DNA of 64,000 nt from Ephydatia muelleri. Taxonomy: Eukaryota > Porifera > Demospongiae > Spongillida > Spongillidae. The notes beneath the pieces were generated by a model that saw only the letters and a list, made by a program, of their open reading frames with translations, was not told the DNA's origin and searched no databases. A program made the position numbers and the translations under genes. The stretch lies in contig JABACO010000004.1 in the NCBI GenBank assembly GCA_013339895.1, positions 5,325,497 through 5,389,496 on the forward strand, given 5' to 3'. Below are positions 61,458-64,000 of this stretch, piece after piece; position 1 is the stretch's first letter, and every line of letters begins with the position of its first letter.

Positions 61458-63089
61458 CTGTACATTTATTATTCAAAACCCAACTGAATCTCCTAGCCGA
61501 AAAATAATCATGTGATATGATTGATGAAAATTATATATTTGTATGTACTAATGCAAACTCAATTTCACATCTGATGATATGAAGTTTAAGGCGTACAATT
61601 ATGAAGTGCTATTTAATTTATGTGTGGGCCTACGTGTAATATCAATACTAGAGCAAAGTCAACCTTATTGTACATTGCATTTAATTTAACTAACTCTGAA
61701 ATACGGAATACTGATGCGAATAGACAAAATCACAAAACTGATCTGATTGGTCAGCTGCCTATTTCTTAATAAAAGTGTAGCAAAGAAGGCCGGCCACCTA
61801 AGGTTGATTCAACTACATGTATAAAATAAACTTTATTTATTTATTATTCCCTATGTTGAGATTGCATTTTTATTAATGATTAATGGGAGCAAATAATTTT
61901 ATTGTATAATACAGCTTTTTTTTTTTATGTTAGCTTTACGCTTTTAACATTTTGCTAGGTAAAAATAACAGAGTGATGCATCTAGTTTTCCAATTCTTAT
62001 CGCATTTACATGTATGAGTTATGCAGTCTTTCATCACATTGTATCGTGTTTGATACACGCCACAATGTATATTCTCTGGCTGAGAACACATGCATGTAGT
62101 GTGTTATCACATATTATTAGCTATATGTCTTCAGATACATGTAACAACATCATGTATGTGAAATAAGTGCACCACCATACTTGATATAGACTGGACATCC
62201 TGATTTTTTAGGACATAAGATCTGCATTTGCATTGGCTATATCAAACATTTGTGACATCAAAAACTATGTAATTTGTGGTGCTGATGTAATGTTGATAAA
62301 ATACGTAACTTGTGCATTCAAGCCAAAAGTGAATAAATTAGGCCATCGTATCATTATCGGCAGATAGTCCAATACAAGTTTATATCCTGCACCAGTACAA
62401 TTAGTACAGACAACGTTTCATATGATGCACTGAATCCAATCATTTGGTTACCCTAGTAGTGTTGTCACGATATGGTATCCCTCATGCAAACTAAATATTG
62501 ATTTTGAGTTCTTCTGAATTAGTAGCATTGTCTGTGCATTGTAAGCGTATTTTGGCTGTTATAGATGTATATAGGAAGGCTATTGATTTTTCTTGGGTCA
62601 TTTTCAACAAATGCTACACATGCATAGGTATTATACACGAAGCACAGTCATTGGACGTTGACACATGGAGTCAGTTACAATAAAGAAAGCCAGACTTAAT
62701 GCAGTTTAACAGTCTAGTTGCTAAGCTATGCAGCATTACTACTGCAGTGGCTCACAATAATAGATTTTCATCAGCTAGGGTTAAGAGAAAATAAGGTATA
62801 TTGATCTTGATATTTGAGAAACTGCTAATGTTCTTTGCATACTGCTGATCGTAGTTATAGTGTTCTTCATTTGTACTGCTTGATGTAAACAAAATACACA
62901 TGTTTTAGCTATAATTTTTTAATTTAATTATAAGTAATGTTAATATCAAATTTTTCCTGCAGTGCACCAACTACATTGTGAACTACCACAGTGAACCCTC
63001 ACACACCTTTCATTAGGTCTTGATGGGGCAAAGAAGTGTAGTGTATCTGAAAATACTCACAATGCTAGCACAGCCTCATTTAATCATGT
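61458..63089. other. No gene seen
   Basis: 5' exons of the Death-Roc-COR gene must lie here or further right, since the first Death exon begins at an acceptor; I could not identify them. Confidence 0.4.
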
Positions 63090-63346
63090 CTAACCTTTCA
63101 CAATGATCTGTAACACCTGCTTACTGTCCCCATCAACCACTATAAACTCTCCTCCAGACAGTAGTAGTGAGTCCACAAAAGAACCCTTAAATGGCATTTT
63201 GCCAACATGCTGCCACTTCTGAACATCATGATGGTAGGCACAGATGTATGAGGTTTTCTTTTCACCTTTTAAGTCCTCTGCTCCTCCAATGGCCAGGAGC
63301 ACGCCATCAACAACACATGCCGACGAGTGGTAGTATGGTACATCTG
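63090..63346 (-). CDS. Kelch-repeat protein, last exon
   Basis: The exon begins at an acceptor (actgttacag) and ends with TAG at 63090-63092. It encodes kelch-type blades: YYHSSACVVDGVLLAIGGAE, then ICAYHHDVQKWQHVGKMPFK and a final DSLLLSGGEFIVVDGDSKQV. The pattern of a GG pair, then Y and W about 12-15 residues later, is typical of kelch beta-propellers, which usually act as binding modules. Upstream exons were not found in 63347-64000, so the gene probably continues past the right edge. What it is fused to cannot be told from here. Confidence 0.75.
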
Positions 63347-64000
63347 TAACAGTGTTAGATTTCTCCAGACATTATCATAAGGGTATGCAGTAACCTAGTG
63401 AATGTGTGTGCACACAAGTGTTGTAGATAGGTGCATTGCTATCAATATGTGTATCATCTATTACGATAGTTCTCTCGTTCCCCCGAGGGCGATTAATTCC
63501 TGTGCTAGACTAATCCCTTCTGCCCACATAGCAGGAACTGAGCTAGCCATGCATCTTTGTGCCAACGGATCTTGCAATGAGCATATAGCACTTTGATGGA
63601 CTGACCTATATGTTTTATGAGTTTAATATTGGGATAGCATAACAATATGGGACGATTTCTACAAAAATGTCGTATCGTTATTATAACGTATAAAAGTTAT
63701 AAAAATACATCACGTATGAATCGCTATAACTTCCGAGCGGATCGACTTCTTATTTTCCACACTTCAAACTACACCATTTTTATATCGGAAAACTTATTTG
63801 GTGTCTTGTAACAAGACAGTGTCGACATTACGAGTTCGATACCCCATGAGGTTCAACACCGCCACATCTTCGTGACATTGCTTCAAATTCGGTTTATACG
63901 TAGAGTGGTCCTCTCACTATTGATTTGTTCTGTTCGCTAATTTTACCATAGATAGCGCCATAAATGGTCCCCCCCAGAACATCCGTGGCTACGACCTTTG
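63347..64000. other. No gene seen
   Basis: Likely intron of the kelch gene. Nothing else supported. Confidence 0.4.

Overview
This is a eukaryotic, metazoan window, most likely from a sponge (Porifera; inferred). The support is: exons joined by very short GT-AG introns (about 30-80 bp where they can be seen), a RING/B-box/filamin/NHL TRIM gene, a Death-Roc-COR gene, a TGF-beta type I receptor fragment, homologues of TRRAP, RPAP3 and SEC31, and a heavy transposon load. No CRISPR, operon or prokaryotic signal is present, and I recognised no tRNA or rRNA gene.

Layout. 1-0.5 kb: 3' end of an NHL-repeat (TRIM-like) gene with a frameshift. 0.96-16 kb: a row of broken animal genes on the + strand, namely two RPAP3-like exons, a TGF-beta receptor from signal peptide to the start of the kinase, and about ten TRRAP exons. 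These are separated by, or hold in their introns, at least ten different minisatellites, including a block of about 5.4 kb (unit about 30 bp) and a pyrimidine-strand block of about 2.1 kb. At least one TRRAP exon has a 10-bp duplication and a stop, so this part looks like a decayed or rearranged copy. 17.5-22 kb: another minisatellite and non-coding DNA. 22.0-24.2 kb: an intact one-exon TRIM-NHL gene, paralogous to the one at the left edge. 24.4-27.3 kb: a complete but decayed hAT transposon with 38-bp inverted repeats. 27.6-29.2 kb: reverse-transcriptase remnants.

29.7-47.9 kb is a three-level nest of mobile elements. The outer shell is a Ty3/gypsy-type LTR element with 127-bp LTRs. Its gag is split by a Ginger-type DNA transposon (CCGG target duplication; integrase, Ulp1 protease and PHD finger). 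The left end of that transposon is split in turn by a third element of about 7.2 kb with CAC...GTG ends and a TA duplication. The third element carries two divergently transcribed multi-exon genes that look intact, and it is my best candidate for something undescribed.

48-51 kb holds a CA-rich minisatellite, a hAT remnant and a Ginger-end remnant. 51.1-53.9 kb is the 3' half of a SEC31 gene (- strand). 54.2-61.5 kb is a - strand gene that reads Death, Roc, COR, Death. The right edge has the last exon of a kelch-repeat gene (- strand).

One caution runs through the whole window: many exons carry single-base frameshifts in or next to short homopolymers. These could be uncorrected read errors rather than biology. 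The three G-runs (21, 60 and 23 bases) point the same way.
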